Below are positions 1-9,777 of a stretch of 64,000 nucleotides of DNA, one piece after another; position 1 is the stretch's first letter, and every line of letters begins with the position of its first letter. Position numbers and translations under genes: made by a program. This stretch comes from Marinilactibacillus sp. Marseille-P9653 (GTDB lineage: Bacteria > Bacillota > Bacilli > Lactobacillales > Carnobacteriaceae_A), in assembly GCF_916618885.1 (NCBI RefSeq), contig NZ_CAKAKH010000001.1, positions 1,302,001-1,366,000 of the forward strand, in the 5' to 3' direction. Under the pieces are notes generated by a model that saw only the letters and a program-made list of their open reading frames with translations, was not told the origin of the DNA and ran no database searches.

Positions 1-1062
1 ATATACGATAAAATCAGTACATTTTTACTACCAAAAGATTATTTGGGATTTCGTTTAACTGGTCATAAACAAATGGAGTTCTCAGATGCAGCAGGGACTT
101 TACTGTTGGATATTGAAAATAGAAGTTGGAGTGAAACCATTCTGAATACCTTTTCAATTAATCCATATATCTGTCCAAAACTTGTCCGCTCAGATGAGTG
201 CATTGGATTTTTAGATCCAGAGATTTCTAAAGCATTAGGTATTGAAAAAGCAGTAAAAGTCTTCTCAGGTGGAGCAGATAATGCTTGTGCTGCACTGGGT
301 GCAGGTATTGTTGAACCAGATCAGGCTATGGCTAGTATCGGAACTTCAGGTGTCTTTCTCTCCAATGAAACACGAGGAGATAAATCATTTAATGGAGAAT
401 TACATTATTTTAATCATGTTATTGCCGATCAATTTTATACAATGGGCGTTACATTAGCAGCAGGAAATAGCTTAAGCTGGTTCAAAAAAACATTTGCTGA
501 GCATGAAACGTTTGAAACACTACTCGAGTCTATTGATACAATTGAACCAGGATCAGAAGGTTTGTTGTTTACACCTTATATATCGGGAGAGCGCACGCCG
601 TACACAGATAGTACGATTCGAGGATCATTCATTGGAATGGATATTGGACATACTAGGGACCATTTCACGAGAGCGGTACTAGAAGGGATAACTTTTTCAT
701 TAAAAGATTCATATCAAATTATGCGTACACACGCGGCCTATCCATTTAAGACAATCGTGTCAGTGGGAGGGGGGGCAAAAAATAAAGTTTGGCTACAAAT
801 GCAAGCGGATATTTTTGATACACCAATCCGAACGCTTGAGACTGAGCAAGGGCCTGCGATGGGTAGTGCAATGATTGCAGCAGTGGGTACAGGCTGGTTT
901 GATGACTTCAAAAATTGTGCGGATGCCTTTGTTCACTACAAAGATGTCTATCATCCAATAGAAGAAAACGTTCAAAAGTATGAAAATCTTTATACAGTCT
1001 ATAGACAAATTTACGCGGCTACTGCAGCTTTAAACAGTCAATTATCTAAATATAATAAATAG
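1..1062 (+). CDS. xylB: xylulokinase, 5' part outside window
   Basis: FGGY-family kinase that phosphorylates D-xylulose to xylulose 5-phosphate. The frame is open from the first base (IYDKISTFLLPKDYLGFRLTG), so the gene starts before the window and about 350 codons remain; the TTG at 43 is not the start. Visible motifs are the xylulokinase block SDAAGTLLLDI, the Gly-rich FSGGADNACAALGAGI around the ATP/sugar site, YISGERTPY and the C-terminal SVGGGAKNKVWLQMQADI with EQGPAMGSAMIAA. It is followed after 85 bp by xylA, which has its own promoter and operator. Finding xylB upstream of xylA is the reverse of the Bacillus xylAB order. The identity is firm from the motifs and the neighbour. Confidence 0.93.
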   Translation: MYDKISTFLLPKDYLGFRLTGHKQMEFSDAAGTLLLDIENRSWSETILNTFSINPYICPKLVRSDECIGFLDPEISKALGIEKAVKVFSGGADNACAALGAGIVEPDQAMASIGTSGVFLSNETRGDKSFNGELHYFNHVIADQFYTMGVTLAAGNSLSWFKKTFAEHETFETLLESIDTIEPGSEGLLFTPYISGERTPYTDSTIRGSFIGMDIGHTRDHFTRAVLEGITFSLKDSYQIMRTHAAYPFKTIVSVGGGAKNKVWLQMQADIFDTPIRTLETEQGPAMGSAMIAAVGTGWFDDFKNCADAFVHYKDVYHPIEENVQKYENLYTVYRQIYAATAALNSQLSKYNK

Positions 1063-1072
1063 AAAAGTTTAA

Positions 1073-1101
1073 TTGACAACGCATACATTTTTAGATATAG
1101 T
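1073..1101 (+). promoter_or_regulatory. SigA-type promoter of xylA
   Basis: TTGACA at 1073-1078, a 17-bp spacer and TATAGT at 1096-1101: a near-consensus vegetative promoter in the xylB-xylA gap. Its -10 box abuts the inverted repeat read as a XylR operator, so xylA can be induced independently of readthrough from xylB. Confidence 0.8.
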
Positions 1102-1122
1102 TAGTTTGTATAATAAACTAAC
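1100..1122 (+). promoter_or_regulatory. XylR-type operator
   Basis: Perfect 8-bp inverted repeat GTTAGTTT-N7-AAACTAAC lying on and just after the -10 box of the xylA promoter. The arms match the TTAGTTT..AAACTAA form of XylR (ROK family) operators known from Bacillus and lactobacilli. No xylR gene lies in the window, so the repressor is presumably upstream or elsewhere. Confidence 0.82.
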
Positions 1123-1147
1123 CAACCTAATTAGGAGTGATTTATTA

Positions 1148-2473
1148 ATGGCATATTTTGATAACATCAATAAAATTCAATATGAAGGGGCTAATTCAAA
1201 AGACCCCTTAGCTTTCAAATTCTATAATCCTACTGAAAAAGTAGGGGACCAAACAATGGAAGAAATTCTAAGATTTGGTGTTGCTTACTGGCATACGTTC
1301 ACAGAAGATTTATCAGATCCTTTTGGGGCTGGAACAGCACTTAGACCTTGGGATAAATACTCAGATCCAATGGATAAAGCAAAAGCCAGAGTAGAGGCTG
1401 CTTTTGAGTTATTTGAAAAATTAGGCGTACCTTACTTCTGCTTCCATGATTTCGATATTGCTCCCGAAGGAAATTCCTTAAAAGAAACACTTGCGAATCA
1501 AGATACGATTGTGGATATGTTTGAAGACTATATGAAAGATAGCAAAGTTAAACTTCTGTGGAATACAGTGAATAACTTTTCGCATCCGAGATTTGTTCAC
1601 GGAGCAGCGACATCGAATAATGCAGATGTTTTTGCCTATGCAGCTGCAAAAGTAAAAAAAGGGCTTGAGGTCGGTAAGCGACTAGGAGCCGAAAATTACG
1701 TATTCTGGGGTGGTCGAGAAGGATATGAAAGTCTTCTAAACACTAATATGGAACTTGAACTAGATAATTTAGCAAAATTCTTCCATATGGCTGTAGACTA
1801 TTCAAAAGAAATTGGATTTGATGCTCAATTCTTGATTGAACCAAAACCAATGGAACCGACTTCTCACCAATATGATTACGACGTAGCACATGGATTTGCC
1901 TTTTTACAGAAATACGGTCTAGCAGACAAATTCAAATTCAATATTGAAGCCAACCACGCGACCTTGGCGGGACATAGTTTCGATCATGAACTTAGATACG
2001 CAAGAATTAATGGGATGTTAGGATCTGTTGATGCTAACCAGGGGCATCCTCATCTTGGATGGGATACGGATGAATTTCCAACTGATCTGTATGCTACGAC
2101 ATTAGCCATGTATGAAATACTTAAAAATGGCGGATTAGGTTCTGGAGGTCTGAACTTTGATGCGAAAGTCAGAAGAACTTCATTCCATGCAGATGATTTA
2201 TTCAAAGCGCACGTTGTGGGTATGGATAGCTTTGCACTTGGTTTAAAAGTTGCAAATAGATTGATTGAAGATAGAGCACTTGAGTCAATTGTCGATAACC
2301 GTTACCGTTCATTTAACCAAGGGATCGGTAAAGAAATCAGAGAAGGTAAAACAAATTTCAAACAACTTCAAGATTATGCTTTAACGCTAGAAGATATCCA
2401 GAATGAGTCAGGAGAATTAGAAGAAATTAAATCTATATTAAATCAGTATTTAGTCACTACACTCTCTAAATAA
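1148..2473 (+). CDS. xylA: xylose isomerase
   Basis: Converts D-xylose to D-xylulose in the cytoplasm, feeding the adjacent xylulokinase. The start is the ATG at 1148 ([14 protein letters not shown]), preceded by AGGAGTG at 1133-1139; an in-frame extension back to 1073 runs through the promoter and operator and is not coding. The 441 aa length is normal for class II enzymes. Visible motifs are the catalytic [12 protein letters not shown] (H100, D103), [31 protein letters not shown] and the metal-binding [18 protein letters not shown] strong terminator follows at once, so xylA ends the transcript. Confidence 0.97.
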   Translation: MAYFDNINKIQYEGANSKDPLAFKFYNPTEKVGDQTMEEILRFGVAYWHTFTEDLSDPFGAGTALRPWDKYSDPMDKAKARVEAAFELFEKLGVPYFCFHDFDIAPEGNSLKETLANQDTIVDMFEDYMKDSKVKLLWNTVNNFSHPRFVHGAATSNNADVFAYAAAKVKKGLEVGKRLGAENYVFWGGREGYESLLNTNMELELDNLAKFFHMAVDYSKEIGFDAQFLIEPKPMEPTSHQYDYDVAHGFAFLQKYGLADKFKFNIEANHATLAGHSFDHELRYARINGMLGSVDANQGHPHLGWDTDEFPTDLYATTLAMYEILKNGGLGSGGLNFDAKVRRTSFHADDLFKAHVVGMDSFALGLKVANRLIEDRALESIVDNRYRSFNQGIGKEIREGKTNFKQLQDYALTLEDIQNESGELEEIKSILNQYLVTTLSK

Positions 2474-2482
2474 TTAGTACTG

Positions 2483-2515
2483 AAAAGAACCAAGTTGAAA
2501 AGCTTGGTTCTTTTT
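2483..2515 (+). terminator. terminator after xylA
   Basis: A 12-bp perfect stem (AAAAGAACCAAG / CTTGGTTCTTTT) with an 8-nt loop, followed by T residues, 10 bp after the xylA stop. Confidence 0.9.
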
Positions 2516-2580
2516 GTTTATTCATGTTTAATCTTTATTGTAAATCGCTTCCAAAATAGATTGGGTTTCTATATTATTTA

Positions 2581-2594
2581 GTATATGAGTATAC
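2581..2594 (+). promoter_or_regulatory. small inverted repeat before the MFS gene
   Basis: GTATA-TGAG-TATAC, a perfect 5-bp inverted repeat 48 bp upstream of the transporter start. It includes the best -10-like hexamer there (TATACT, 2590-2595), but no good -35 is seen. It may be an operator; the assignment is weak. Confidence 0.3.
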
Positions 2595-2641
2595 TTTCTA
2601 TGAGAGTAAATTAAAAAGATTCAACTGACAAAGGAGACACT

Positions 2642-3871
2642 ATGAAGCTTACAAAACATTGGAAGGTTTTGGCTTGCGTCAGTGGTCTGGCAGCAAGTTC
2701 CATCGGCATTAATTTAAATACCATTGGTGTATTCTATACGCCTGTATCTGAGAGCCTTGGATTTTTTAGAGGTAGTTTTGCCTTACATACAACCATCATG
2801 TCACTAGTGATGTCTTTCATGGCATTGACCATACCTAGATTGCTTACTAGGTTTGATATAAAAAAAGGCATTCAAATTGGAGTGGGTTTATCTGTAGTGA
2901 CAACACTGCTCATGGCCATGACTGAATCATTATGGCTTTTTTATTTACTAGCAGCTATAAGAGGAATCGGTGCATCCTTTTATTCTCCAGTACCACTCAC
3001 CATACTCGTGAATAACTGGTTTGAGAAAAAGAACGGTTTAGCTATGAGCCTAGGATTTGGATCGAGTGGAGTTGCAGGTGCACTTCTTTCTCCGATATTC
3101 AGTCTAATTATTCATACCTATTCATGGCAATTAGGATTTGTCGTAATGGGACTATTCTCTTTAATGCTCTGTCTACCAGCGTTACTTTATAAATTCTCTT
3201 TACATCCAAACGATGAAGGCCTTCAGGCTTATGGTAAAGATCAAGAAAGTGAATCTAAGTCAGTGAAAATAAATTCAATTACTGAGAACATAAAAGTTAA
3301 TGATGTGAGATTTATTGTGCTAGCTAGTATTGGGCTATTACTTTCATTAATTACTGGACTACCACATCATCTTCCGGGGTACGCTGAAACAATAGGCTTT
3401 AGTGCAACCATTGGAGCCTGGATGCTTTCAGCTTCTATGTTTGGTAATATTGCTTTTAAACTGTTAGGCGGTACGCTGGGTGATAGAGTTGGTTCAATCA
3501 AAACAGCATTCATGGTTATTGGCCTGAATTTTATTGCGCTCGTAATCATGTTAATGGTCCAAGTCCCAAGTGTAATGATTTTATCTTCATTTTTCTTTGG
3601 TGCCATTATGTGTTTTCCAATTGTAGTACTACCAATGTTGACGATACATTTTTATGGTCGCGAGCGTTACATGAAAGTTTATCCTTTTTTCTCTTTGATG
3701 ACGGGAATAGGTGGGGCATCAGGTGTGACTTTGGTAGGATACGCCTATGACTTTACTAAAAGTTATACATTGGTCTTTATTATTGCCTTATCCGTAATCA
3801 TAATATCTTTAAGTATGATTTTGCTACTCCTATCTAGACGCAAGACGAAATATTCTTTACAAAGCAAATAA
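2642..3871 (+). CDS. MFS transporter (oxalate/formate antiporter-like type), substrate unknown
   Basis: A 409-aa integral membrane protein with about 12 hydrophobic segments in two halves joined by a polar central loop (about residues 185-220). The N-terminal half carries ASSIGINLNTIGVFYTPVSE and the loop-8 region GGTLGDRVGSIKT resembles the MFS G-[DG]-R-[RK]-G signature. The start ATG has AAGGAGA 5-11 bp upstream. It stands between xylA and an arabinofuranosidase gene, so a pentose or pentoside may be its substrate, but the sequence gives no direct proof and organic acids are also plausible for this family. No AraR box was found in front of it. Confidence 0.75.
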   Translation: MKLTKHWKVLACVSGLAASSIGINLNTIGVFYTPVSESLGFFRGSFALHTTIMSLVMSFMALTIPRLLTRFDIKKGIQIGVGLSVVTTLLMAMTESLWLFYLLAAIRGIGASFYSPVPLTILVNNWFEKKNGLAMSLGFGSSGVAGALLSPIFSLIIHTYSWQLGFVVMGLFSLMLCLPALLYKFSLHPNDEGLQAYGKDQESESKSVKINSITENIKVNDVRFIVLASIGLLLSLITGLPHHLPGYAETIGFSATIGAWMLSASMFGNIAFKLLGGTLGDRVGSIKTAFMVIGLNFIALVIMLMVQVPSVMILSSFFFGAIMCFPIVVLPMLTIHFYGRERYMKVYPFFSLMTGIGGASGVTLVGYAYDFTKSYTLVFIIALSVIIISLSMILLLLSRRKTKYSLQSK

Positions 3872-5455
<1,584 letters not shown>

Positions 5456-5464
5456 TTTTTAAAG

Positions 5465-5506
5465 GCTTTAATTTTCCTTGAAATAGGAGAGTTAAAGCTT
5501 TTTTTA
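5465..5506 (+). terminator. terminator after the first GH51 gene
   Basis: Stem GCTTTAATTTTCCT / AGGAGAGTTAAAGC (two G-T pairs) with a 6-nt loop and a T run, starting 9 bp after the stop codon. Confidence 0.88.
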
Positions 5507-5558
5507 TACAATTAACAAGACAAAATTAACATTTTGTAAAATTAAGTTGTATAAATAT

Positions 5559-5610
5559 TTGCTTCTTATAAAAACTATTGGTATAGTTTAGGAAAGTGGT
5601 ACGTACTAAT
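5559..5610 (+). promoter_or_regulatory. promoter of ABC importer 1 with AraR box
   Basis: An extended -10 (TGG TATAGT, 5579-5587) with a weak -35 TTGCTT at 5559-5564 and 17-bp spacing. The AraR box AGTGGTACGTACTAAT (5595-5610, core GTACGTAC) sits just downstream, at the expected transcription start, so AraR would block initiation without arabinose. Confidence 0.7.
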
Positions 5611-5732
5611 TATCCAACCTTGCTTGCTAAATTTCTGAAAGGGCTTTTATTAATCTGTGTATAATACCAATATCATTAAAAGGGTAAGATATTGAGGTTA
5701 AAAGAAATATAAAATATGTAGGAGGCGAAAAG

Positions 5733-7070
5733 ATGAAACGAAATCTATTAGTATTTTTAGCTTCATCATCTTTATTAGTAAGTGCATGTCAAACTGAAGG
5801 AGAAACCGGAACTTCAACAGATGAAGTAGAAACAATAGGTTCTAATTCTGAGAATGCAGAAGACATATCCTTATGGACGTTTGCACCACAGCACATTGAT
5901 CTATACGGTGATGCTGCTGAAAGGTGGAATGAGGAATTTCCAGATAGACCAATCAACCTCATAGCAGAGACCTATCCGTTTGAGCAGATGCATAATAACC
6001 TGCTACTAGCTGTGCAGTCAGGGACCGGACTACCAGACATTGTGGACATAGAATTAGGACAATATCCAAATTTTATGGAAGGTGTTATCCAGTTTGAACC
6101 AATGAATGAGTATGTTGAGCCGATATTAGATAATGTTGTTGAATCTAGATATGAGTTATACGCAAGAGATGGTAACTATTATGGTATACCTACACACGTT
6201 GGTGCTACCGTGATGTATTATAATACAGAAATTATGGATGAAGCAGGAGTCGATATTGACAAGATCGTAACTTGGGATGATTTTGTTGAAGCAGGTAAAC
6301 AAGTCGTTGAAAATACGGATTCAAAAATGTGGAATGTTGGAACCGAAGATTGGCTGATGGATATGTGGCCGATGATTTCTCAAAGAGGTTCCGATGCAAT
6401 AGATGATGATGGAGAAGTGATTTTCAATAATGAAGAAAACGTGGCAACTTTACAATTCCTTCACGACGCTTTATACGTTGACGAGATAGCGGATCTAACT
6501 CCAGGAGGAATGAATCAATCAGAAGAATTTTACGGATATTACTTAGATGGAGGCTCGGCAGCTATTCTCGCACCATTGTGGTATATGGGTAGATTTGTCG
6601 ATAATATGCCAGATCTCAAAGGTAAGATAGCCATAAGACCTATGCCAGCCTGGGAAGAAGGCGGCAATCGTTCAGCAGGGATGGGAGGAACTGGAACCGT
6701 TGTAACACAAGCAGCAAATAATGTTGAGCTTTCGAAAGAATTTCTAGCGTACGCTAAAATGTCTGAACAAGGAAACATCAACCTCTGGACAATACTTGGA
6801 TTTGATCCGCCAAGATTCGATACTTGGGAAAGTGATGAAGTTAGAAATACAGACAATGTTTATTATGAATACTTTGGAGACAACATTTTTGATGTACTAC
6901 TTGATGTTAGGGATGAAATCAATACATTACACGTTACATCGGATACACCAAACGTTATCAATGAGTATCACACACACGTAACCTTTAATGTATTGAGAAA
7001 TAGAAATGAAACCCCTAAAGAAGCATTAGACAGATCAGCAGAAGTAGTGAGAAGTCTTCAAAGAAAGTAA
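5733..7070 (+). CDS. sugar ABC transporter substrate-binding lipoprotein 1
   Basis: Family 1 extracellular solute-binding protein of a carbohydrate importer, 445 aa. The N-terminus MKRNLLVFLASSSLLVSACQ is a lipoprotein signal with lipobox VSAC and Cys19 as the anchored residue; an acidic linker follows. The mature domain shows the usual family pattern (DISLWTFAPQH, GLPDIVDIELGQYPNF, YYGIPTHVGATVMYYNTEIMDEAG). AGGAGG precedes the ATG. It is followed by two permeases and a DUF624 gene in one operon under an AraR box, so an arabinose-containing oligosaccharide is the likely ligand; this is inferred from context. No ATPase is encoded nearby. Confidence 0.9.
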   Translation: MKRNLLVFLASSSLLVSACQTEGETGTSTDEVETIGSNSENAEDISLWTFAPQHIDLYGDAAERWNEEFPDRPINLIAETYPFEQMHNNLLLAVQSGTGLPDIVDIELGQYPNFMEGVIQFEPMNEYVEPILDNVVESRYELYARDGNYYGIPTHVGATVMYYNTEIMDEAGVDIDKIVTWDDFVEAGKQVVENTDSKMWNVGTEDWLMDMWPMISQRGSDAIDDDGEVIFNNEENVATLQFLHDALYVDEIADLTPGGMNQSEEFYGYYLDGGSAAILAPLWYMGRFVDNMPDLKGKIAIRPMPAWEEGGNRSAGMGGTGTVVTQAANNVELSKEFLAYAKMSEQGNINLWTILGFDPPRFDTWESDEVRNTDNVYYEYFGDNIFDVLLDVRDEINTLHVTSDTPNVINEYHTHVTFNVLRNRNETPKEALDRSAEVVRSLQRK

Positions 7071-7101
7071 CTAACTGTTTATATAGAAAGGATGAAACAT
7101 T

Positions 7102-8037
7102 ATGGCCGATAATACACAAACTGTACCAGCTACTAGAAAAAGTAGTAAAATAGGTAGGTTTCTAACTTCAAAAAAAGTAGTTCCTTATATCTTTGTACTT
7201 CCTTTTTTCCTGTCGTTCAGTGTATTGACACTTTATCCAGCAATTAATGGAATCATTATGAGTTTCAGACAAATCCTTCCAGGTGTAGTTGAAAATGTTG
7301 GATTCGAGAATTATTCAAGAGTTTTTAATCTAAACTTTTATGATGCTTTATGGAATACAGTAATATACGTATTCTGGACTACCATACTTTTAACAATCGC
7401 ACCGATGTTATTAGCGATTTTCTTGAATTCTGAAACAATCAAGCTTAAGTCGATTTTCAGAGCCTCTTTATTCATTCCGGCACTAACTTCTACGATTGTA
7501 GGGGGAATGATTTTCAGATTGATGTTCAGTGAATCAAGTACTGCTATTGGAAATCAATTGATATCACTAATTGGTTTAGGACCACTAGAATGGAGATATT
7601 CAGCTGCGACTGCAATGTTTTTAATGGTCGTCCTCGCATTTTGGAGATGGACAGGCGTTAACTTACTTTATTACCTTGCAGCTCTTCAAAATATATCTGA
7701 GTCTCTTTATGAACAAGCAGATATTGATGGAGCCTCTGCATGGGATAAGCTGAGATTAATTACAATTCCTCATTTGAAACCTATTACAGTATTCGTAAGT
7801 ACCATTACAATTATCAATGGTTTTAGGATGTTCGAAGAAAGTTTTGTTTACTGGGAAGCAACATCACCAGGTAATATTGGTCTAACAATCGTAGGATACA
7901 TCTACCAGCAAGGTGTTGGCCAGAATGACCTTGGGTTTGGAGCAGCAATCGGAGTAGTTCTTATGATCATTATCTTCATTATAAGTTCAATCTATTTAGG
8001 ACTAACAGGTACATTTGGAAAGGGGAATGGAAAATGA
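7102..8037 (+). CDS. sugar ABC transporter permease 1A (MalF/AraP-like)
   Basis: A 311-aa inner-membrane permease with six hydrophobic segments, beginning after a basic N-terminus at VVPYIFVLPFFLSFSVLTLY. The cytoplasmic EAA loop reads EQADIDGASAWDKLRLITIP (about residues 208-227), the site that docks the ATPase subunit. It lies 31 bp after the binding protein and overlaps the next permease by 4 bp (ATGA), so translation of the pair is coupled. By family the ATPase partner is a shared MsmX-type protein encoded elsewhere. The specific substrate is not readable from sequence; arabino-oligosaccharide is inferred from neighbours. Confidence 0.92.
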   Translation: MADNTQTVPATRKSSKIGRFLTSKKVVPYIFVLPFFLSFSVLTLYPAINGIIMSFRQILPGVVENVGFENYSRVFNLNFYDALWNTVIYVFWTTILLTIAPMLLAIFLNSETIKLKSIFRASLFIPALTSTIVGGMIFRLMFSESSTAIGNQLISLIGLGPLEWRYSAATAMFLMVVLAFWRWTGVNLLYYLAALQNISESLYEQADIDGASAWDKLRLITIPHLKPITVFVSTITIINGFRMFEESFVYWEATSPGNIGLTIVGYIYQQGVGQNDLGFGAAIGVVLMIIIFIISSIYLGLTGTFGKGNGK

Positions 8038-8867
8038 GTAAAAAGAAAACACTAATGATTTTAGCTAATGTAGCTTTTGGGATTATTGCTTTGACAGCAT
8101 TATTTCCAATTATAGCTTTACTCGTAGCTTCTTTCCAACCTTCCTCTGTACTGATGAGGCAAGGATTAAGCTTTTCGGTTGATTTCAGTCAATTCAGTTT
8201 TGACAATTATCGCTTTATTTTTACTGAAGCGGATAATTACTGGACATGGTATACAAATAGCATGATCATCTCAGTCATTACCATCGTAACTTCAGTATTC
8301 TTTTCAGCAATGGTTGGTTACGCTCTAGCAGTATACGAATTCAAAGGGAAAAATTTGTTTTTCGTCTGTGTACTCTTAATCATGATGATTCCATTTGAAA
8401 TTCTGATGTTACCGTTATATGAGTTAATGGCAGCTTTAAGATTAACAGACACTTATATTGCAGTGGTTCTTCCATTAGTTGTTGCGCCAGTGGCCGTATT
8501 CTTTTTCAGACAGTATGCACAAGGATTACCGCTTGAATTAATGGATGCTGCAAGGATAGATGGAAGTAATGAATATGGAATCTTCTTTAAAATCATGTTT
8601 CCACTTATGGGACCATCTTTAGCTGCAATGGCTATCTTGCAAGGATTGGCAGCTTGGAATAACTTCTTATGGCCATTACTTGTATTGAGGTCTAACGACA
8701 TGTTCACCCTTCCTATTGGACTAGCAACGCTGTTAACGCCTTATGGGAATAATTATGACGTATTGATTGCAGGATCCGTTTTAACAATTATACCAATCGT
8801 GATCCTTTTCCTATTCTTCCAGAAATACTTTGTAGCAGGACTTACATCAGGAGGAGTGAAAGAGTAA
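8034..8867 (+). CDS. sugar ABC transporter permease 1B (MalG/AraQ-like)
   Basis: Second membrane subunit of importer 1, 277 aa with six predicted membrane spans (first ALTALFPIIALLVASFQP, last LTIIPIVILFLFFQKYF). The EAA loop MDAARIDGSNEYGIFFKIMF and the C-terminal FFQKYFVAGLTSGGVKE are typical of the MalG/AraQ branch. Start ATG 8034 lies inside the last codons of the upstream permease gene (ATGA overlap), and the DUF624 gene starts on the base after its stop, so all four genes form one translationally linked operon. Confidence 0.92.
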   Translation: MSKKKTLMILANVAFGIIALTALFPIIALLVASFQPSSVLMRQGLSFSVDFSQFSFDNYRFIFTEADNYWTWYTNSMIISVITIVTSVFFSAMVGYALAVYEFKGKNLFFVCVLLIMMIPFEILMLPLYELMAALRLTDTYIAVVLPLVVAPVAVFFFRQYAQGLPLELMDAARIDGSNEYGIFFKIMFPLMGPSLAAMAILQGLAAWNNFLWPLLVLRSNDMFTLPIGLATLLTPYGNNYDVLIAGSVLTIIPIVILFLFFQKYFVAGLTSGGVKE

Positions 8868-9503
8868 ATGAAAGTAAGTAAATATACAAAAAAAACAAAG
8901 TTAGACCTCACACTAACCTTGATCGTTAACTTGTGTAAATTAAATATACTCTGGATCTTTTTTACAATATTAGGAGTCGTTGTAGCAGGGATCTATCCTG
9001 CTACAGTTGCTGCTTTAATAATTTCCAGAAAGTGGCTCTTAACAAAAGATTATACTGTATCTGTTAAAGAGTTTTATATGCATTTCAAAAGAGAGTTTTG
9101 GTCAGCTAACAGAGCCGGTATTGTTTTCACGATAGCAGGATTAGTCTTATACCTGAATTACGATATCATGTCTAACGCAGCAATCTCATTACCAATAATT
9201 GTTCCGATTGCTTTTTATATCGTATTATTTTCCTTCATCACAACAATCATCTGGTTTTTTCCTTTATATGTTCACAGAGACAACACTCTATTACAACAAG
9301 TACGTAACGCCTTCATTTTAGGTGTTATAAAAACACCTATCACACTCATTCAAATGATTTCATTATTTATCTTGTTCTATTTTTCGCTAGCATTACCTAC
9401 CATGCTAATATTCTTCACCTTTGCAATAAGTGTTGTGCTCTGGATGAAGTGGGGACTTAAAGGGATACTATCAGTGAAATTCACAGTCCCCGTTAAATCT
9501 TAG
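8868..9503 (+). CDS. DUF624 (YesL-like) membrane protein
   Basis: A 211-aa protein with about five hydrophobic helices, starting directly after the TAA of the upstream permease. The opening stretch NLCKLNILWIFFTILGVVVAGIYPA with the short PAT motif is characteristic of DUF624, a family nearly always encoded next to CUT1 sugar ABC importers in Firmicutes. Its role is not established; an accessory or regulatory function in the importer is an inference from this repeated co-location. No terminator follows, so some readthrough into the next transcription unit is possible. Confidence 0.8.
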   Translation: MKVSKYTKKTKLDLTLTLIVNLCKLNILWIFFTILGVVVAGIYPATVAALIISRKWLLTKDYTVSVKEFYMHFKREFWSANRAGIVFTIAGLVLYLNYDIMSNAAISLPIIVPIAFYIVLFSFITTIIWFFPLYVHRDNTLLQQVRNAFILGVIKTPITLIQMISLFILFYFSLALPTMLIFFTFAISVVLWMKWGLKGILSVKFTVPVKS

Positions 9504-9542
9504 ACATTAGTTTATAATTAATTAACTATTTTAAAAAAACTA

Positions 9543-9571
9543 TTGCACGTACGTATCGAACATGGTATATT
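9543..9571 (+). promoter_or_regulatory. promoter of the second importer/arabinanase operon
   Basis: TTGCAC at 9543-9548, 17-bp spacer, and extended -10 TGG-TATATT (TATATT at 9566-9571). An AraR box fills the spacer and another lies downstream. This promoter would drive the set 9778-17717. Confidence 0.75.
9545..9560 (+). promoter_or_regulatory. AraR box 1 of importer 2
   Basis: GCACGTACGTATCGAA (core GTACGTAT), within the -35/-10 spacer of the promoter, so bound repressor would exclude polymerase. Confidence 0.68.
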
Positions 9572-9582
9572 CTATTCAAGCG

Positions 9583-9598
9583 ATACGTACGTACTACT
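9583..9598 (+). promoter_or_regulatory. AraR box 2 of importer 2
   Basis: ATACGTACGTACTACT with the full GTACGTAC core, 38 bp centre to centre from box 1, a pair arrangement suited to cooperative binding or looping. Confidence 0.7.
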
Positions 9599-9654
9599 TA
9601 AAAGCGAAAGCTAAAAAATCTTATAAGTTATAGATGATTTTTTTTAAGATTTAA

Positions 9655-9668
9655 TGTAAGCGAAATCA
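9655..9668 (+). promoter_or_regulatory. cre-like site in the leader
   Basis: TGTAAGCGAAATCA matches TGWNANCGNTNNCA with one mismatch. It lies about 85 bp past the -10, where CcpA would act as a roadblock. Confidence 0.6.
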
Positions 9669-9706
9669 TTATTAAATAATCTCTTTATTTTCTATATAAG
9701 AAATTT

Positions 9707-9722
9707 ATTAGTACGTATGATT
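9707..9722 (+). promoter_or_regulatory. AraR box 3 of importer 2
   Basis: ATTAGTACGTATGATT (core GTACGTAT), 124 bp downstream of box 2 and 56 bp before the binding-protein start. It is degenerate in one arm; possibly an auxiliary roadblock site. Confidence 0.5.
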
Positions 9723-9777
9723 GCCAAAGATGTGAGTTAAAACAATTTAGAAATTAAAAAAATTTAGGAGGATTAAT

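Noticed and set aside
1073-1147. In-frame N-terminal extension of xylA
   Set aside because: It spans the promoter and XylR operator and has no ribosome binding site; the ATG at 1148 has one and gives the standard N-terminus.
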